A stretch of 64,000 bases of DNA from contig RHDP01000002.1 of assembly GCA_003725745.1 (NCBI GenBank), positions 1 through 64,000 on the forward strand, written 5' to 3'. The notes beneath the pieces are model-generated. The model was not told where the DNA came from. It saw nothing but the letters and a program-made list of their open reading frames with translations, and made no database searches. The stretch comes from Streptomyces sp. I6. GTDB taxonomy: Bacteria > Actinomycetota > Actinomycetes > Streptomycetales > Streptomycetaceae. The translations under genes were made by a program, and so were the position numbers. Of this stretch, positions 35,296 through 44,743 are shown in pieces (within the stretch, counting starts at the first letter, position 1; each line of letters begins with the position of its first letter).

Positions 35296-36072
35296 GTGAC
35301 TCAGACCCAGAGCAGAGAAAGACCCCTCTCACCCCCGGCCGAAGGAGCCCCGCCGGTCCGCGCGGACGGTCCGGCGGCCGGATCGTCCACCCGGAGCGGT
35401 CGCCCGGTCCGCCGGGGCTGGTTCGGCCGCAACTACATCGTCCCGCTGGCCGTGGCCGCCGCTGCCTACCTGTTCTACCAGCTGCCGCCGTACCTGGCAC
35501 TGGACCCGTCCCGTACGCACATCGCCTCGCAGTTCCCCCTGCACTACACGATCCTGGCCGCGCACGTGCTGACCGGTGCGGTGACGATGGTGACGCTGGT
35601 CCTCCAGCTCTGGCCGTGGCTGCGCCGCAAGCATCCGGCGGTGCACCGCTGGAGCGGTCTGCTCTACGTGTTCGGCGGGGCGCTTCCCTCGGCGCTGCTG
35701 GCGCTGGCCCTGTTCCCATTCGCCTTCAAGCCGGGCAGCGTGGCCGTGCTGATGTCGGGGATCCTCTGGGCGGTGACCTCGGTGGTCGGCTGGGTCCGGG
35801 CACGGCAGGGCCGGTACGCCGAGCACCGCCGCTGGATGCTGTACAGCTTCGCGATCGTCTGGGGCCAGACCGTCTGGGGCTTCGTCATCGGCATGGCGCT
35901 CTTCAGCCTGCCGGTCGCCGTCGACGTCACATACGTCTCGGAGGCGGCCCGCTGGGTCGGCTGGGTCGGCAACCTCCTCCTCGTCCACTGGTGGATCGAG
36001 CGGACCGCGCGCCGCGGCCAGGACCGGGTGTTCGGCGGCCGCCGTTCCCGGAAGCCCGAGCCTGCCGGCTGA
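35296..36072 (+). CDS. DUF2306 membrane protein
   Basis: This 258-residue protein starts at a GTG (35296) after GGGAGCG. About five to six membrane segments (IVPLAVAAAAYLFYQLP; ILAAHVLTGAVTMVTLVLQL; WSGLLYVFGGALPSALLALA) and the motif KHPAVHRWSGLLYVFGG with YAEHRRWMLYSFAIVWGQTV are typical of DUF2306. Several conserved His residues suggest haem or metal binding, which is not established. It lies 44 bases after the DUF2855 gene. Confidence 0.82.
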   Translation: MTQTQSRERPLSPPAEGAPPVRADGPAAGSSTRSGRPVRRGWFGRNYIVPLAVAAAAYLFYQLPPYLALDPSRTHIASQFPLHYTILAAHVLTGAVTMVTLVLQLWPWLRRKHPAVHRWSGLLYVFGGALPSALLALALFPFAFKPGSVAVLMSGILWAVTSVVGWVRARQGRYAEHRRWMLYSFAIVWGQTVWGFVIGMALFSLPVAVDVTYVSEAARWVGWVGNLLLVHWWIERTARRGQDRVFGGRRSRKPEPAG

Positions 36073-36274
36073 CCTTCGACCGGAAGGCGGACGCGTCGTG
36101 GCGCGTATTCCCGGGCGCGTCGGGCGTTCTGTCCCGTAACCCCGGCGGGCGCGCGACGACAGCTGCGTGGGCGTTTCGGCGGCACGGGAAGCGTGCGCGC
36201 CGGGTGTGACCGCCAGGCCGGAGGTCGCCGGCCGGCTCTGTGCCGTGGGTGTACGACGCGAGACCGGCGGGTGC

Positions 36275-36307
36275 GGCCGGCCGGCGGCCCTTCGCCGCCG
36301 GCCGGCC
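36275..36307. terminator. 13-bp-stem hairpin between convergent genes
   Basis: GGCCGGCCGGCGG (36275-36287) pairs perfectly with CCGCCGGCCGGCC (36295-36307), loop CCCTTCG. It lies immediately beyond the stop of minus-strand BBE2 (36312). Confidence 0.82.
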
Positions 36308-36311
36308 CGGG

Positions 36312-37697
36312 TCAGCGGGCGGCGGAGCAGCCGGGGGCGACGTCGCCGCGGAACAGTCCCTCGGGGTCGACCCGCGCGCGCACCCGGTCGGCGGCCAGGA
36401 CGGCGTCGGCGTCGAGGTGCCCCTGGGGCTGTTCGAGGCTTGCGACGAACGTGGGGGCGGTACGGCCGGTGTCCCAGGGGCTCAGCGCGCGGCGTACGTC
36501 CGCGCAGTGGGCGCGGATCTCCTCCTCCGGGCCGCCGAACCCCGGTACGCCGGCACCGGAGTAGGCGAAGCGTGCGTCCAGGTGCCCGAGGGCGCCGGCG
36601 CCGGGTGCGCGGGTACTCAGGCTGCCGCCGAGCTGGCGCAGCTCGGCGACGGTGAGCGCGGAGTGGGGGCGGTCCACGGTGGCGTGCAGGAACGCGGCGA
36701 CGCCTTCGTCGCCGAGTTCGCGCAGGAGCAGATGGTCGCCGAGGACGGGAACCGGCTCGGGCGGGTCCATGTGCGTCTCGGGGACGGCGAGCGGGCCCGC
36801 CTCGTGCCAGGTGTCCATCAGCGGGTCGGCGAGCGCGCGCAGCGGGGCGAGCAGTTCGCCGGCCTGCCGTCGGGCTCCGGCGAGGTCGTCGCCGCCCGGG
36901 GCGACGACGACACCGTCCAGGCACAGGACGGGCCCGGCGCTGAGGACCGCGGGCACCTCGGGGAGCTTGGGCAGGTTCATCACCCGGACGGACGTGGTCG
37001 CCTCGCGGGGGGCCCGCTCGGTCCATGCCCGCCACCGGGGCAGCAGCCGGGCGGCCTGCGCGGCCGGCCAGAAGGCGGCTCCGGTGACGACGCCCGTCAC
37101 CGGGAAGAGGGCGACCTCGACGGCGGTGACGACGCCGAATCCGCCGCCGCCTCCGCGGAGCGCCCAGAAGAGTTCCGGGTCGCTGTCCGCGTCGACCCGG
37201 CGCTGTTCGCCGTCGGCCGTGACGAGTTCGACCGCGCGGACGCTGTTGACGGCCAGGCCGGTGTGGCGGGCGTACATGCTCAGGCCGCCGCCCAGCAGGT
37301 AGCCGACGGCGCCGACGGTCGGCGAGGAGCCGTGCGGCGCGGCCAGACCGTACGGGGCGGCGGCGTCGACGACCGCGCCCCAGCGGGTACCGGCGGGAAT
37401 CCTGGCGATCCGGCGCCGCGGGTCGATCTCGACGTCGCCGGCCGGTTCGGTGCGGATGAGCAGCGCGTCCCGCATGGGGCGGGCGGTCGCGGAGGCGTGG
37501 CCGGTCGCGTGCACCCGCACCCCCAGCCCCCGGGCGCGGGCGCGGGTGATCGCGGCGCGGATCTCCTCGGCGGAGCGCGCGGTGACGGCCGCCGCGGGGG
37601 CCACGGGGGCGAAGAGGTTGAACACCCGGGTGGCCGCCTCATAGGCCGCCTCCCCGCGCCGCGCGGAGTCCGCGGGGTGCTCGTAGAGGGTGGTCAT
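36312..37697 (-). CDS. BBE-type FAD-linked oxidase 2
   Basis: This 461-residue VAO-fold flavoprotein has His67 in RVHATGHASAT at the FAD-attachment position, then GSSPTVGAVGYLLGGGLSMY and LRGGGGGFGVVTAVEVALF. No Cys is seen at the second attachment site. The C-terminal berberine motif is shortened (RVRARVDPEGLFRGDVAPGC). It is the last gene of a minus-strand run of acyltransferase, thioesterase, methyltransferase and BBE2 that starts at 41379. Confidence 0.87.
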   Translation of the reverse strand: MTTLYEHPADSARRGEAAYEAATRVFNLFAPVAPAAAVTARSAEEIRAAITRARARGLGVRVHATGHASATARPMRDALLIRTEPAGDVEIDPRRRIARIPAGTRWGAVVDAAAPYGLAAPHGSSPTVGAVGYLLGGGLSMYARHTGLAVNSVRAVELVTADGEQRRVDADSDPELFWALRGGGGGFGVVTAVEVALFPVTGVVTGAAFWPAAQAARLLPRWRAWTERAPREATTSVRVMNLPKLPEVPAVLSAGPVLCLDGVVVAPGGDDLAGARRQAGELLAPLRALADPLMDTWHEAGPLAVPETHMDPPEPVPVLGDHLLLRELGDEGVAAFLHATVDRPHSALTVAELRQLGGSLSTRAPGAGALGHLDARFAYSGAGVPGFGGPEEEIRAHCADVRRALSPWDTGRTAPTFVASLEQPQGHLDADAVLAADRVRARVDPEGLFRGDVAPGCSAAR

Positions 37698-37789
37698 GGG
37701 TGGTTCCTCCGCAGGTGGTGGGTACCGGTACGGCCGGCCCGCCTCCCCGGGCGAGGGTGCGGGCCGGCCGTGTCGTAGGACGGGCGGTG

Positions 37790-39352
37790 CTACGCCGTGC
37801 GCTCGGCGGTGATGAAGACGAAGGAGCCGGTGCCCGACTGCTCACGGATCGTCAGGCCCGCGTCGGCGAGCCACTTCGCGATCTCGTCCAGTTCGAACAG
37901 GAGCATGCCGGCGGGGCGGCTCGGGAAGAAGTGCGAACCCTGGAAGTAGCGGTCCACGGGGTCGTCGGCCCAGCGGAAGGTCAGCAGGGTGAAGGTGCCG
38001 CCGGGCTTGAGGACCCGGCCGATCTCGGCGATGGCGATGTCGGCCTGCTCGGGGAAGGCCTGCAGGGCGTTCCAGCAGTTGACCGCGCCGAAGGTGGCGT
38101 CGCCGTAGGGCAGCGTGAGGGCGCTGGCCACGACGGCGGGCACCTCGGGCAGGGCCCGGCGCAGGGCGGTGAGCATGGGCAGGCCGAGGTCCTGTGCGAT
38201 GAGCCGCTCGGTGCCGACGGCCTGCTCCAGGACGGCGGTCCAGCGGCCGGCTCCCGCGCACAGGTCGAGCACGGGGCCGTCGACGGGCCGGGTTCGGGCG
38301 AGGAGGTAGGCGTCCTCGTCGGCCGGGGTGACGGCGTCGTCCCAGTTCAGTCCGGCGATGCGGAGGAACGCCGGGCGCAGCACCGTCTCGTAGTAGACGC
38401 CCATGCTCGGCATAGCGGCGAGCTTCTGCAGCAGGTCGGCGGTGTCGTCCTCCTCGGAGGCCTGCGAGCCGGTCGCGCCGCGGGAGAGGTCCAGCAGGCC
38501 CTGGGCGAGGGGGAAGGTGGTGGCGCAGGCCGCGCATCGGACGCCGTCGGTGTAGTCGAGGTCGCCGTCGCAGGAGGGGCAGCGCAGGGCGTCGGCGTGG
38601 CGGGCGAAGGCCTGCGGGCCCAGTTCGCCGGCGGCCTCGGCGGACTGGGCGGCGGGGGCGGGGTAGGAGGTCTCCAGGGCCGCGCCGTGGCGCACGGCCC
38701 AGTAGGCCTTCATGCCCGCGTAGGCCAGTACGGTGCGGGTGTCGTTGTTCCAGTTGGCGATGATCTGCTCGGGGGCGAGCGCCCTGATCGACGCCTTGTC
38801 GAAGCCGCGCTCGTCCTCGTTGAGGTTCCAGGCCGCGGGCGAGGGCCAGCAGCGGCCGAGGTCGGGGTCGTCCAGGTCGAGCGCGCGCAGGGCGCGTTCG
38901 AGGCGGGTGAGGTCGTGCTCGTCGAGCAGGAGCTCGTCGACGCTGGCCGCGGTGAGGATCCGCGCACGGTCCTCGGGGAAGTGGGCGAGCAGGTACAGCA
39001 GGGCGGTGGTCAGGGGCGTTCCCGCGCCGCTGCCCGTGAGGAGTTCCAGGTAGCGGTCCAGGCCCTGGTGGACGGCGGTCCGGACGGGACCGTCGCCGGC
39101 CGGGTGCTCCCGGTACTCGGACTCGGCGAGCAGGCCCAGCAGGACGGCCAGGTGGCCGGCGCGCCGGGTGTCGGCGCCGTCCAGCGCCGCCACGAGGGCG
39201 GGGGTGTGCTCCGCTGCGCCGCCCACGGGGCCGTCGGCCGACCACACCGTGCCGGCCAGGCGGAGGAACTCCTCCTCCAGCCGTTCGTCCGGGGCCGCCA
39301 CGAAGGCGGCGAGGAGGTCGGCGACCGCCGGGGACGTCGTGGGGTGGGTCAT
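37790..39352 (-). CDS. Methyltransferase with internal zinc-ribbon segment
   Basis: This 520-residue, three-part protein begins with about 200 helical residues resembling a tandem-helix repeat (DERLEEEFLRLAGTVWSADG). A four-Cys ribbon follows (LRCPSCDGDLDYTDGVRCAA then CATTFPL), like the Trm112-type segment found before some methyltransferases. The C-terminal SAM domain has VLDLCAGAGRWTAVLEQAVG, LPYGDATFGAVNCWNALQAF and IGRVLKPGGTFTLLTF. No known enzyme with exactly this layout came to mind. It ends 92 bases before BBE2. Confidence 0.8.
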   Translation of the reverse strand: MTHPTTSPAVADLLAAFVAAPDERLEEEFLRLAGTVWSADGPVGGAAEHTPALVAALDGADTRRAGHLAVLLGLLAESEYREHPAGDGPVRTAVHQGLDRYLELLTGSGAGTPLTTALLYLLAHFPEDRARILTAASVDELLLDEHDLTRLERALRALDLDDPDLGRCWPSPAAWNLNEDERGFDKASIRALAPEQIIANWNNDTRTVLAYAGMKAYWAVRHGAALETSYPAPAAQSAEAAGELGPQAFARHADALRCPSCDGDLDYTDGVRCAACATTFPLAQGLLDLSRGATGSQASEEDDTADLLQKLAAMPSMGVYYETVLRPAFLRIAGLNWDDAVTPADEDAYLLARTRPVDGPVLDLCAGAGRWTAVLEQAVGTERLIAQDLGLPMLTALRRALPEVPAVVASALTLPYGDATFGAVNCWNALQAFPEQADIAIAEIGRVLKPGGTFTLLTFRWADDPVDRYFQGSHFFPSRPAGMLLFELDEIAKWLADAGLTIREQSGTGSFVFITAERTA

Positions 39353-39367
39353 GTGCGGGGTCCTTTC

Positions 39368-40135
39368 TCAGAGTGGGGCGGACACGGAATGCCGGGCCGG
39401 CTCCGTGGGGCCCGTGAGCTGCCCGGACACCGCACGGGCGATCTCCGCCGTGTTCCCGGGCTCGGTCAGGTAGAAGTGGCCGCCGGGCAGCACCCGCAGG
39501 GTGCTGGGGCCGGTGGTGTGCTCGGCCCACGCGCGGGCGTCCTGGGCCTGCACCAGCGGGTCGGCGTCGCCCAGGAAGACGGTGACCGGGCAGGACAGCA
39601 CGTGCCCCGGGTCGGTGTACGTCTCGAACGCCCGGTAGTCGCCGCGGATCGCCGGCAGCAGCAGGCGCAGCAGCGTCTCCTCGCCGGGCGAGCGCGTCGG
39701 CGTGCCGCTGAGTCGGTCGATCTCCGCGAGGATTCCGTCGTCGTCGCGCAGGTGCACGCCTTCGTGGCGGTGTCGCGAGGGCGCGAGCATCGCCGAGGCG
39801 AAGAGATGGCGGGGGGCGGGGCCGGTCGCCTGCAGCCGGGCGGCGATCTCGTACGCGAGGACGGCACCGAGGCTGTGCCCGAACAGGGCCAGCGGCGTAT
39901 CACGCAGTGGAAGCAGCGAGGCGACGATGTGACCGGCCATCAGCTTCAGGTCGCCGAGAGGGGGTTCGGCCAGCCGGTCGTGGCGGCCCGGGTACTGGGC
40001 CGCCAGCACCTCCACGCCCGGTCCGAGCGCCTCGGCCAGCGGGAGCCAGGCGTGGGCGGAGCCCCCCGCGTGGGGAAGGCACACCAGGCGGACCGCTCCC
40101 GGGGAGGCGGTCCGCAGTGTGCGGATCCAGCTCAC
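39368..40135 (-). CDS. Type II thioesterase
   Basis: This 255-residue alpha/beta hydrolase removes stalled acyl groups from carrier proteins. It shows LVCLPHAGGSAHAWLPLA, the nucleophile Ser88 in ALFGHSLGAVLAYE, and the catalytic His in VLPGGHFYLTEPGN. Its presence implies carrier-bound intermediates, and the only carrier in the window is the A-T didomain at 51308. The start overlaps the stop of the upstream acyltransferase by four bases, so translation is coupled. Confidence 0.92.
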   Translation of the reverse strand: MSWIRTLRTASPGAVRLVCLPHAGGSAHAWLPLAEALGPGVEVLAAQYPGRHDRLAEPPLGDLKLMAGHIVASLLPLRDTPLALFGHSLGAVLAYEIAARLQATGPAPRHLFASAMLAPSRHRHEGVHLRDDDGILAEIDRLSGTPTRSPGEETLLRLLLPAIRGDYRAFETYTDPGHVLSCPVTVFLGDADPLVQAQDARAWAEHTTGPSTLRVLPGGHFYLTEPGNTAEIARAVSGQLTGPTEPARHSVSAPL

Positions 40136-41379
40136 GGAGAGATCGTCTCGACGCTGGGTTTGGCCGAGGCCTTGCCGAGGCGCTCACGCAGCCTCATGGC
40201 GGGGCTCTCGACGAGGTAGTAGCTGGCCGTGGCGAGGACCACGGAGCCGCCCAGGGTGATGGCGAGCAGTTCCAGGAAGCCGCCGGCCTCGAAGAGGCTG
40301 CCGTGCCAGAAGTAGATGACGGCGATGTGCCACAGGTAGAGGCCGTAGGAGATGCGGCCGAGGAAGCGCATCACCGGGTTGCTCATCACGGCGACGACGA
40401 AACGCGAGGGGTTGGGCACCGTCACCGGGGCGACGAGGAGCAGGCCGAAGAGGGTGTACAGGAAGTGCTCCGTCATGCCGCCGGCCATCGACGGGTAGTC
40501 GGCGTGGCCGGGCCGGCCGATCGGGCGGACGCAGGCGACGAGGTAGACGGAGGCCGCGAGGACCCAGCACCACACCGGCTTGTTCTGGACGAAGCGGTAG
40601 AACGCCGGGACGTTCCTCGGGGCGACGTCCGCACCCGCGGACAGGGCGGCGAGGCCCATGCCGACGGCGATGAACCCGAGCCACTTCGGCGGCCACTCGT
40701 TCTGGATGGGGTACGCGCCCATGGAGGGCAGGAAGGTGTAGGCGGCGTAGGCGAAGCCGATGACGACGAGCGGGCTCAGGCCCCACAGGATGCGGCGCAC
40801 ACGTGCGCCCGGGTCGGCGGTGCGGCGGGCGAACTTGTCCAGCGCCCAGGCGAGCAGTGGCAGGGCGGCGTAGAAGGCGACCTCGGTCGCCAGGGTCCAG
40901 GTCTGCTCGAGGCCCCGCCCGACGAGGCGGGCGTCGATCTGGTAGACCTGCAGCAGCAGCACGGGCCTGACGACCTGCCAGATGCCGTGGACAGCCTCGC
41001 GGTTGAGGGTGAGCAGCGCGACGGCGACCAGCACCCAGTAGGCGGGCAGCGTGCGCAGCGCGCGACGCCAGAAGTACGGCTTGATCTCGGGCTTGCGGGT
41101 GCCGGCGATCGTCGCGAGGGCGAACGGCCGGTAGAGCAGCATGCCGGAGAGCACGAAGAAGATGGGCAGGCTCACGTGCAGCTGCTGGAGCATGACGCCG
41201 AAGAACCCGTTGGGTTCCTTGTCCATGAATCCGACCATGCCGGAGCTGAACGCGACGTGTGTGACGAGCACTCCCATGGCCGCGACCCCGCGCATTCCCT
41301 CGAGTTCCGGGAAGAACCGGCGCTCGGTGGTGCGGGTGCCGCTGACGGCCGCGGGAGATCTGGTTGTGGTGATGGCCAC
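40132..41379 (-). CDS. Membrane acyltransferase 2 (acyltransferase 3/OafA family)
   Basis: This 415-residue polytopic protein begins FFPELEGMRGVAAMGVLVTH (catalytic His), with SLPIFFVLSGMLLYRPFALA, WTLATEVAFYAALPLLAWAL and a late RISYGLYLWHIAVIYFWH. As in the family, it probably transfers an acyl group from acyl-CoA to a small molecule at the membrane. It is the first gene of the four-gene minus-strand run. Element copy D lies 61 bases upstream in the same orientation. Confidence 0.9.
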   Translation of the reverse strand: MAITTTRSPAAVSGTRTTERRFFPELEGMRGVAAMGVLVTHVAFSSGMVGFMDKEPNGFFGVMLQQLHVSLPIFFVLSGMLLYRPFALATIAGTRKPEIKPYFWRRALRTLPAYWVLVAVALLTLNREAVHGIWQVVRPVLLLQVYQIDARLVGRGLEQTWTLATEVAFYAALPLLAWALDKFARRTADPGARVRRILWGLSPLVVIGFAYAAYTFLPSMGAYPIQNEWPPKWLGFIAVGMGLAALSAGADVAPRNVPAFYRFVQNKPVWCWVLAASVYLVACVRPIGRPGHADYPSMAGGMTEHFLYTLFGLLLVAPVTVPNPSRFVVAVMSNPVMRFLGRISYGLYLWHIAVIYFWHGSLFEAGGFLELLAITLGGSVVLATASYYLVESPAMRLRERLGKASAKPSVETISP

Positions 41380-41440
41380 CGGACCGACCCCCTGATCAGC
41401 GAAGAGACGGGACCAGAGTTCCGGGGGCCGCTTCGGGGCC

Positions 41441-41456
41441 GCATCTTGCGTATTGC
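41441..41456 (-). promoter_or_regulatory. Cluster-wide 16-bp element, copy D
   Basis: On the minus strand it reads GCAATACGCAAGATGC, a perfect consensus match. It lies upstream of the acyltransferase 2 - thioesterase - methyltransferase - BBE2 run. Confidence 0.72.
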
Positions 41457-41610
41457 GGTGTTGGCCGGGGCGACCGGGGAGGGTACGCCGGCGGACGGCC
41501 GGGAGTGGCGACGGGGAGCGGCCCGGGCCCCAGGACCCGTACCGCTCCCCGTGTTCGCCTGATCGTCACGCTCCCCGTGTTCGTCGTGCTCGTCGTGCTC
41601 GCCGTCCGGC

Positions 41611-42093
41611 TCAGGCGCCGGACAGGTGGTCCGCCAGGCAGTCGAGGAAGCTGTTCCAGCCCGCCTCGACCTCCGCGGTCTTCTCCGCCTCGACCTGACC
41701 GACCTGCTGGAAGGAGAGCTTCGTGCCTCCCTCGTGGTCGGCGAAGGTGACCGTGGTCAGCTCCTCCGCCTCACCGCGCTCGGCGCGCGCCGCGACGTTC
41801 TCGTCATTGGGGTCGACCAGGGTGAACACGAGACGCTCGTCCGGCACGACGTCGCGGTAGACGCCCGTGAACGGGAACTCGCCGATGCCCTCGGCGGCCA
41901 TGGTGGCCTTCCACGTGCCGCCGACGCGCACGTCGAGTTCGACCGTGGACGGGTCGGTGGTGAAGCCGCGCGGCCCCCACCACTGGGCGAACTGCCCGGG
42001 CTCGGTCCACGCGCGGTACACCGCGGCGCGCGGGGCGTCGAGGACGCGGGTGACGGTGATCTCGTTCAGGGTCGCCGTGTCCGTCACGGTCAC
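41611..42093 (-). CDS. SRPBCC/AHSA1-family protein
   Basis: This 160-residue START-like protein has the AHSA1 pattern: VTRVLDAPRAAVYRAWTEPG, QFAQWWGPRGFTT, VGGTWKATMAAEGIGEFPFT then GVYRDVVPDERLVFTL. The ligand-binding helix-grip fold binds hydrophobic molecules; some relatives are cyclases in biosynthesis. The start overlaps the YCII gene stop by four bases, so the two are coupled. No ligand can be inferred. Confidence 0.88.
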   Translation of the reverse strand: MTVTDTATLNEITVTRVLDAPRAAVYRAWTEPGQFAQWWGPRGFTTDPSTVELDVRVGGTWKATMAAEGIGEFPFTGVYRDVVPDERLVFTLVDPNDENVAARAERGEAEELTTVTFADHEGGTKLSFQQVGQVEAEKTAEVEAGWNSFLDCLADHLSGA

Positions 42094-42431
42094 GCCTCGG
42101 GAGCGTCGAACAGGGGGCGAACCTCGACGCCGCCGTCGTTGACGGGGACGACCTTGGCGACCTCGAGGGCGTGGTCGAGGTCCTTGGCCTCCAGCACGAA
42201 GGCGCCGCCGATGGACTCCCGGGTGTCGGCGAACGGCCCGTCGCCGACGGCGCCGTCACGGACGTTCTTGGCGGTACCGGCCGGCTGCAGTGCCAGACCG
42301 TTGAGGATCTTGGCGCCGAGCTTCTCGACCTTGCCCGGGAACGCCTCGTGGGCCTCCAGCAGCTCCTTGGGGGCGTTCTCCCAACCACCGGGGATCTCCG
42401 CCTCGTAGATGAAAACCGCGAACTGAGCCAT
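42090..42431 (-). CDS. YCII-related protein
   Basis: This 113-residue protein starts MAQFAVFIYEAEIPGGWENA, with AAKI/GDGPFADTRESIGGAF and VLEAKDLDHALEVAKVVP. The DGPF and ALEVA patterns belong to the YCII/DGPF family, often paired with AHSA1 proteins or ECF sigma factors. AAGGAG precedes the ATG at 42431. Element copy E lies 114 bases upstream. Function unknown. Confidence 0.85.
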   Translation of the reverse strand: MAQFAVFIYEAEIPGGWENAPKELLEAHEAFPGKVEKLGAKILNGLALQPAGTAKNVRDGAVGDGPFADTRESIGGAFVLEAKDLDHALEVAKVVPVNDGGVEVRPLFDAPEA

Positions 42432-42545
42432 GGGGCTCTCCTTCACTGCGTGACTGTCTGCGTGGTCCGGTGCACTCCACGACGACGACGTTGCGCGCAG
42501 GCGTGGTGTCCACACCTCCAGCCTCCCCGGCTCCGCGGGCCCGGC

Positions 42546-42561
42546 GCATCTTCCAGATTGC
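42546..42561 (-). promoter_or_regulatory. Cluster-wide 16-bp element, copy E
   Basis: On the minus strand it reads GCAATCTGGAAGATGC, a perfect consensus match pointing to the YCII-SRPBCC pair. Confidence 0.72.
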
Positions 42562-42619
42562 TCACCCGTGCCCGGGCGGCTCGCGCCCCTGGCGGCCCGA
42601 GCGGTGCGCGGGGCCATGC

Positions 42620-42635
42620 GCAATCCGGGAGATGC
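42620..42635 (+). promoter_or_regulatory. Cluster-wide 16-bp element, copy F
   Basis: GCAATCCGGGAGATGC, a perfect consensus match pointing to the SDR gene. Copies E and F lie back to back in one divergent promoter region, each aligned with its own gene. Confidence 0.72.
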
Positions 42636-42667
42636 GCGTGTCGGTGCGCCGCCCCGACGCTGACCGC

Positions 42668-43420
42668 ATGACTGACTTCGCGAACAAGACGTACTTCATC
42701 ACCGGCGGCGGCAGCGGCATCGGCTTCGCCACCGCCCGCCGTCTGCTCGACGAGGGCGCCAACGTGGTGATCGCCGGCCGCGACGCCGACCGCCTCGACC
42801 GGGCCGTCAAGGAGCTGGACGGCGGCGACCGGGTGTTCGCCGTAGCCCTGGACGTGGCGCACCCGGCGGAGCTCGAAGCGGCCTTCGAGCAGGTCCGCGC
42901 CCGCTTCGGCAGCCTGCACGGCGTCTTCGCCAACGCCGGCATCGGCCTCAACGCCCGTACCGCGGACGTGACCGAGGAGGAATTCGACCAGGTCGTCGGC
43001 ACCAACTTCAAGGGCGCGTTCTTCACCGTGCAGAAGGCGCTGCCGCTGCTGGCCGAGGGCTCCTCGGTGGTCCTGAACGCGTCCTGGCTGGTGCACCGCG
43101 GGATGGGCCCGGGCTCGGTCTACGCGGCCAGCAAGGCGGCCGTGCTCAACTTGCCGCAGACCCTCGCCCCGGACCTGGCCGAGCGCGGCATCCGGGTCAA
43201 CGCGGTCACCCCGGGCCACATCCGCACCGAGATGTTCGACGCCGTCGCCCCGGTCGAGGAGGTCCGCGACTTCTTCCGCGGCCAGGTCGCGCTGGGCACG
43301 CTCGGCACCCCGCAGGACATCGCCGAGACGGTGCTGTTCCTGCTCTCGCCGCGGGCGGCGTACATCACCGGCCAGGAGTTCGTCGTCGACGGCGGCCTCG
43401 TCGGCTCCGTCCCGGCCTGA
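42668..43420 (+). CDS. SDR oxidoreductase
   Basis: This 250-residue classical SDR has TYFITGGGSGIGFATARRLL (NAD(P) site), FANAGIG, the active-site Ser region LNASWLVHRG with YAASKAA, and the C-terminal ITGQEFVVDGGLVGS. It oxidises or reduces an alcohol/ketone. The ATG at 42668 is homologous to the family start but has no clear ribosome site. An in-frame ATG at 42632, inside element copy F and close to GGGAG, is an alternative. The acyl-CoA dehydrogenase gene follows. Confidence 0.9.
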   Translation: MTDFANKTYFITGGGSGIGFATARRLLDEGANVVIAGRDADRLDRAVKELDGGDRVFAVALDVAHPAELEAAFEQVRARFGSLHGVFANAGIGLNARTADVTEEEFDQVVGTNFKGAFFTVQKALPLLAEGSSVVLNASWLVHRGMGPGSVYAASKAAVLNLPQTLAPDLAERGIRVNAVTPGHIRTEMFDAVAPVEEVRDFFRGQVALGTLGTPQDIAETVLFLLSPRAAYITGQEFVVDGGLVGSVPA

Positions 43421-43522
43421 CGACCGGCCGGACCGGCCCACCGCCCACCGCCCACCGGCTGACCGGCCTTTCGGCCGGGTCTTCCCCCTCGCCCCCCCGC
43501 GGGCGTGACCCCAAGGAGAACA

Positions 43523-44685
43523 GTGATCGGCTTCCGGCTCGACGAGGAGTACGAGGTCCTGCGCAAGAGGGTGGAGGACTTCGCGCGCACCGCCGTGGCC
43601 CCGGCCATCGGCGACCTCTACAAGCGCGACGAGTTCCCGTACACCCTGGTGGCCGAGATGGGCCGGATGGGCCTGTTCGGGCTGCCCTTCGAGCGGGAGT
43701 ACGGTGGCGGGGGCCGTGACTTCCTGGCCCTGTGCGTGGCACTGGAGGAGCTGGCGCGCGTCGACACCTCGGTCGCGATCACACTCTCCGCCGGGGTCTC
43801 GCTGGGGGCCATGCCGATCCACCGCTTCGGCACGCCCGAGCAGAAGGAGCGCTGGATGCCGGGGCTGTGCTCCGGTGAGGCGCTCAGCGCGTTCGGGCTG
43901 ACCGAGCCCGGCGGCGGCACCGACATCGCCGCTCTCACCACGACCGCCGTGCGCGACGGTGACGCATGGGTGATCAACGGCGCCAAGTCGTTCATCACCA
44001 ACTCCGGCACGGACATCACCCGTCTGGTCACGGTCACGGCTGCGACGGGGTGCGCGCGGACGGCCGGCAGGAGGCCTCGACCATCGTCGTGCCCGCGGGC
44101 ACGCCCGGCTTCGAGGTCGCGCCGAAGTACTCCAAGGCGGGCTGGAACTCGTCGGACACCCGCGGCCTGACCTTCGCCGATGTGCGGGTGCCGGCCGGGA
44201 ACCTGCTCGGGCGGGAGGGCCGGGGCCTGTCCCAGTTCCTGTCGGTGCTGGACGAGAGCCGGATCGCCATCTCCGCGGTGGGCGCGGGCGTCGCACAGGG
44301 CTGTGTCGACGAGAGCGTGCGCCACGCCAAGGAGCGCGCGGCGTTCGGGCGCAGCATCGGCGCCAACCAGGCGATCCAGTTCAGGATCGCGGACATGGAG
44401 GTGCGGGCTCAGAGCGCGCGGCTCGCCTACTACCACGCCGTGACGAAGATGCTGCGGGGGGAGCCGTTCGGCAAGGAGGCGTCGATCGCGAAGCTCGTCT
44501 CCTCGGGCGCGGCAATGGACAACGCCCGGGACGCGACGCAGATCTTCGGCGGCTACGGCTGCCTCAACGACTACCCGGTGGCCCGCTTCTACCGCGACGC
44601 CAAGGTGCTGGAGGTCGGCGAGGGCACGAGCGAGGTGCAGCGGATGCTCATCGCCCGCGGCCTGGGGCTGCCGGCCGCGGCCTGA
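43523..44685 (+). pseudogene. Acyl-CoA dehydrogenase (apparent frameshift)
   Basis: From a GTG at 43523 with AAGGAG upstream. The first frame reads FGLPFEREYGGGGRDFLALC, then FGLTEPGGGTDIAALTTTAV and ITNSGTDITRLVTVTAATG. The second frame continues RADGRQEASTIVVPAGTPGF, YSKAGWNSSDTRGLTFADVR and IFGGYGCLNDYPVARFYRDA to EVGEGTSEVQRMLIARGLG. One G added at the G4 run 44047-44050 gives an intact protein of about 387 residues. It would desaturate an acyl-CoA alpha,beta bond. It is grouped with an SDR and an acyl-CoA ligase, suggesting processing of a CoA thioester. Confidence 0.85.
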
Positions 44686-44700
44686 CCGTTACGGAGTACG

Positions 44701-44731
44701 CCGGCGGGGCCCCTGCACCGGCGGGGCCCCT
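44701..44731. terminator. GC repeat/hairpin between convergent genes
   Basis: Two direct copies of CCGGCGGGGCCCCT (44701 and 44718) each contain the self-complementary GGGGCCCC, so they can pair with each other as a hairpin. It lies between two convergent stops (44685 and 44744). Confidence 0.65.
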
Positions 44732-44743
44732 TGCGGCGTGCCG

